Source of the DNA: Neobacillus soli NBRC 102451
GTDB lineage: Bacteria > Bacillota > Bacilli > Bacillales > Cytobacillaceae
Length of the DNA stretch: 64,000 bases
Assembly: GCF_001591665.1 (NCBI RefSeq)
Contig: NZ_BCVI01000048.1
Location: forward strand, 31,456 to 95,455
Direction of reading: 5' to 3'
The stretch's first letter is position 1, and every line of letters starts with the position of its first letter. Made by a program: the position numbers and the translations under genes. A model generated the notes under the pieces. That model was not told where the DNA came from. It worked only from the letters and a program-made list of their open reading frames with translations, and did no database searches. Below are positions 63,253 through 64,000 of this stretch, one piece after another.

Positions 63253-63441
63253 TTATAATCCGCCGCAAGAAGGCTTCTTATTGTTCTCATCTTGATTGGA
63301 CTGCACTTTCTCAGCATTCTTGTTAGAAACTGATTCCAACCCATACCCAGTCGAACTGATTTCCAGTACCTGTTCATTTCCCTTGTTCTTTAAGCTTGCG
63401 TTTGTTGGATTTTGAAAATGATCAAAATTTTCGTTTTTCAA
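63253..63441 (-). CDS. Small protein of unknown function with a conserved-looking Cys-Gly-Gly tail
   Basis: The TTG start at 63441 follows GGGAGGTTTATCTA, so the longer frame to 63519 is not used. The 62-residue product starts MKNENFDHFQNPTNASLKNK and ends in KPSCGGL. It is polar and asparagine-rich, with a single cysteine near the end. It may be a small spore or secreted peptide. No family was recognised. Confidence 0.45.
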   Translation of the reverse strand: MKNENFDHFQNPTNASLKNKGNEQVLEISSTGYGLESVSNKNAEKVQSNQDENNKKPSCGGL

Positions 63442-63519
63442 TAGATAAACCTCCCTGTTATTTATAGGATAAAAAGTGGAAAGAAGTCTCACACCGTTCT
63501 TAGTTTTTAAGTTGTTCAA

Positions 63520-64000
63520 GAAAGTGCTTTGTGGTCATATTCAACACTTGTAGTATTTGCAATACGATGGAAAGGATTCTACTTTAAGCGAAAAAAAAGG
63601 CATTTTTTTCGATTGCTTTCTAAGGGGGCTAAAAAAGGGACTTTAATCAGTGTGAATAACAGAGTGTCGCATCGGACAAAATACCCTTTGTTGAATACTA
63701 ATGAAATGAGGGTACTCGGGTGAAAGAGATTCCTGTTGCTTATCATGAAAAAAAGAGATATTATATTATTCCTGTCACTCACAAGTGACAAATTTCATAC
63801 CTTAGTCTAAGAAAATCGGAAAATAATTACTGTTGTATGATAGCAATTCTGGTGTTATGATTGAAAAGTCGCTGTAAAATATATCTCTATTAAACAACCT
63901 ATTACTTGAGGGATTGGAAAAAATTAATAGTTGATATATTTAATAGTAACGTGATATTATAAATCTTGTCGCTTCTTTTATGTGATGCAGAAAATTGTTC
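63520..64000. other. Right-edge region without a supported gene
   Basis: Two overlapping openings on opposite strands (63529-63723 plus, 63579-63791 minus) lack ribosome sites and family features. The rest to the window edge is AT-rich. Nothing else was recognised. Confidence 0.4.

Noticed and set aside
63529..63791. Opposing openings at the right edge
   Set aside because: No ribosome site on either strand, basic low-information content, and no recognisable domain.

Overview
The window is 64 kb of low-GC DNA from a member of the Bacillaceae, most likely a soil Bacillus, Neobacillus or Peribacillus relative. Supporting signs are strong AGGAGG-type ribosome sites, frequent TTG and GTG starts, a YtrA-type GntR regulator with an ABC pair, a DUF3021/LytTR pair, DUF3231, DedA, PssA, an LCP wall enzyme and a SwrC-like RND pump. 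No rRNA, tRNA or CRISPR array was seen.

Layout. (1) 1-2750 is a graveyard of phage or plasmid-like genes: a DnaD-type replication protein, a DnaB helicase N-terminus, a thermonuclease C-terminus and one unrecognised gene, all broken by frameshifts and stops. (2) 2920-26977 is a dense defence-type island. It holds a PD-(D/E)XK protein with a probable RAMA domain; a three-gene set of two UvrD-like helicases around an AddB-like iron-sulfur protein that shows no nuclease centre; a Sau3AI-like GATC restriction-modification pair with a third nuclease-like gene; a three-gene operon led by a GHKL ATPase; a MazG-like plus PLD-helicase pair; and a NERD-helicase. Two of these genes carry an in-frame TAA shortly before their apparent natural end. 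(3) 27149-30840 holds a winged-helix, replication-initiator-like protein, a truncated MFS gene and a TnpB-only IS200/IS605-type element with matched end hairpins. (4) 30935-37650 is mostly housekeeping and transport: an MFS porter, a quinone oxidoreductase, a truncated TSUP permease, a DedA-PAP2 fusion, PssA and a VOC protein. (5) 38052-43589 is a regulatory circuit: a histidine kinase with its own periplasmic-type binding domain, an NtrC-type sigma-54 activator, a TAXI lipoprotein, and an MHS-family permease behind a clear sigma-54 promoter. (6) 43941-53452 holds an RDD protein, a CBS protein, SDR debris, a tryptophan/glycine/proline-rich repeat protein, an RND exporter and a GntR-ABC operon. 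(7) 53500-64000 holds a DUF3291-like relic, LytTR/DUF3021, DUF3231 flanked by 90-bp direct repeats, a MOSC protein, an NCS2 permease, an LCP protein, a CBS-HEPN fusion, a GNAT acetyltransferase and small unknown proteins.

Dispersed palindromic repeats of several families lie in the intergenic spaces throughout, often in terminator positions.

The most interesting candidates for undescribed systems are the nuclease-less AddAB-like plus UvrD trio (4854-11622), the GHKL-ATPase trio (17316-20882), the MazG/PLD-helicase pair (21667-24415), the CBS-HEPN fusion (60875-61684), and GATC sites built into the -35 box of the GATC methyltransferase promoter (12852-12884). All functional statements rest on motif reading by eye. 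No database search or structure prediction was run.
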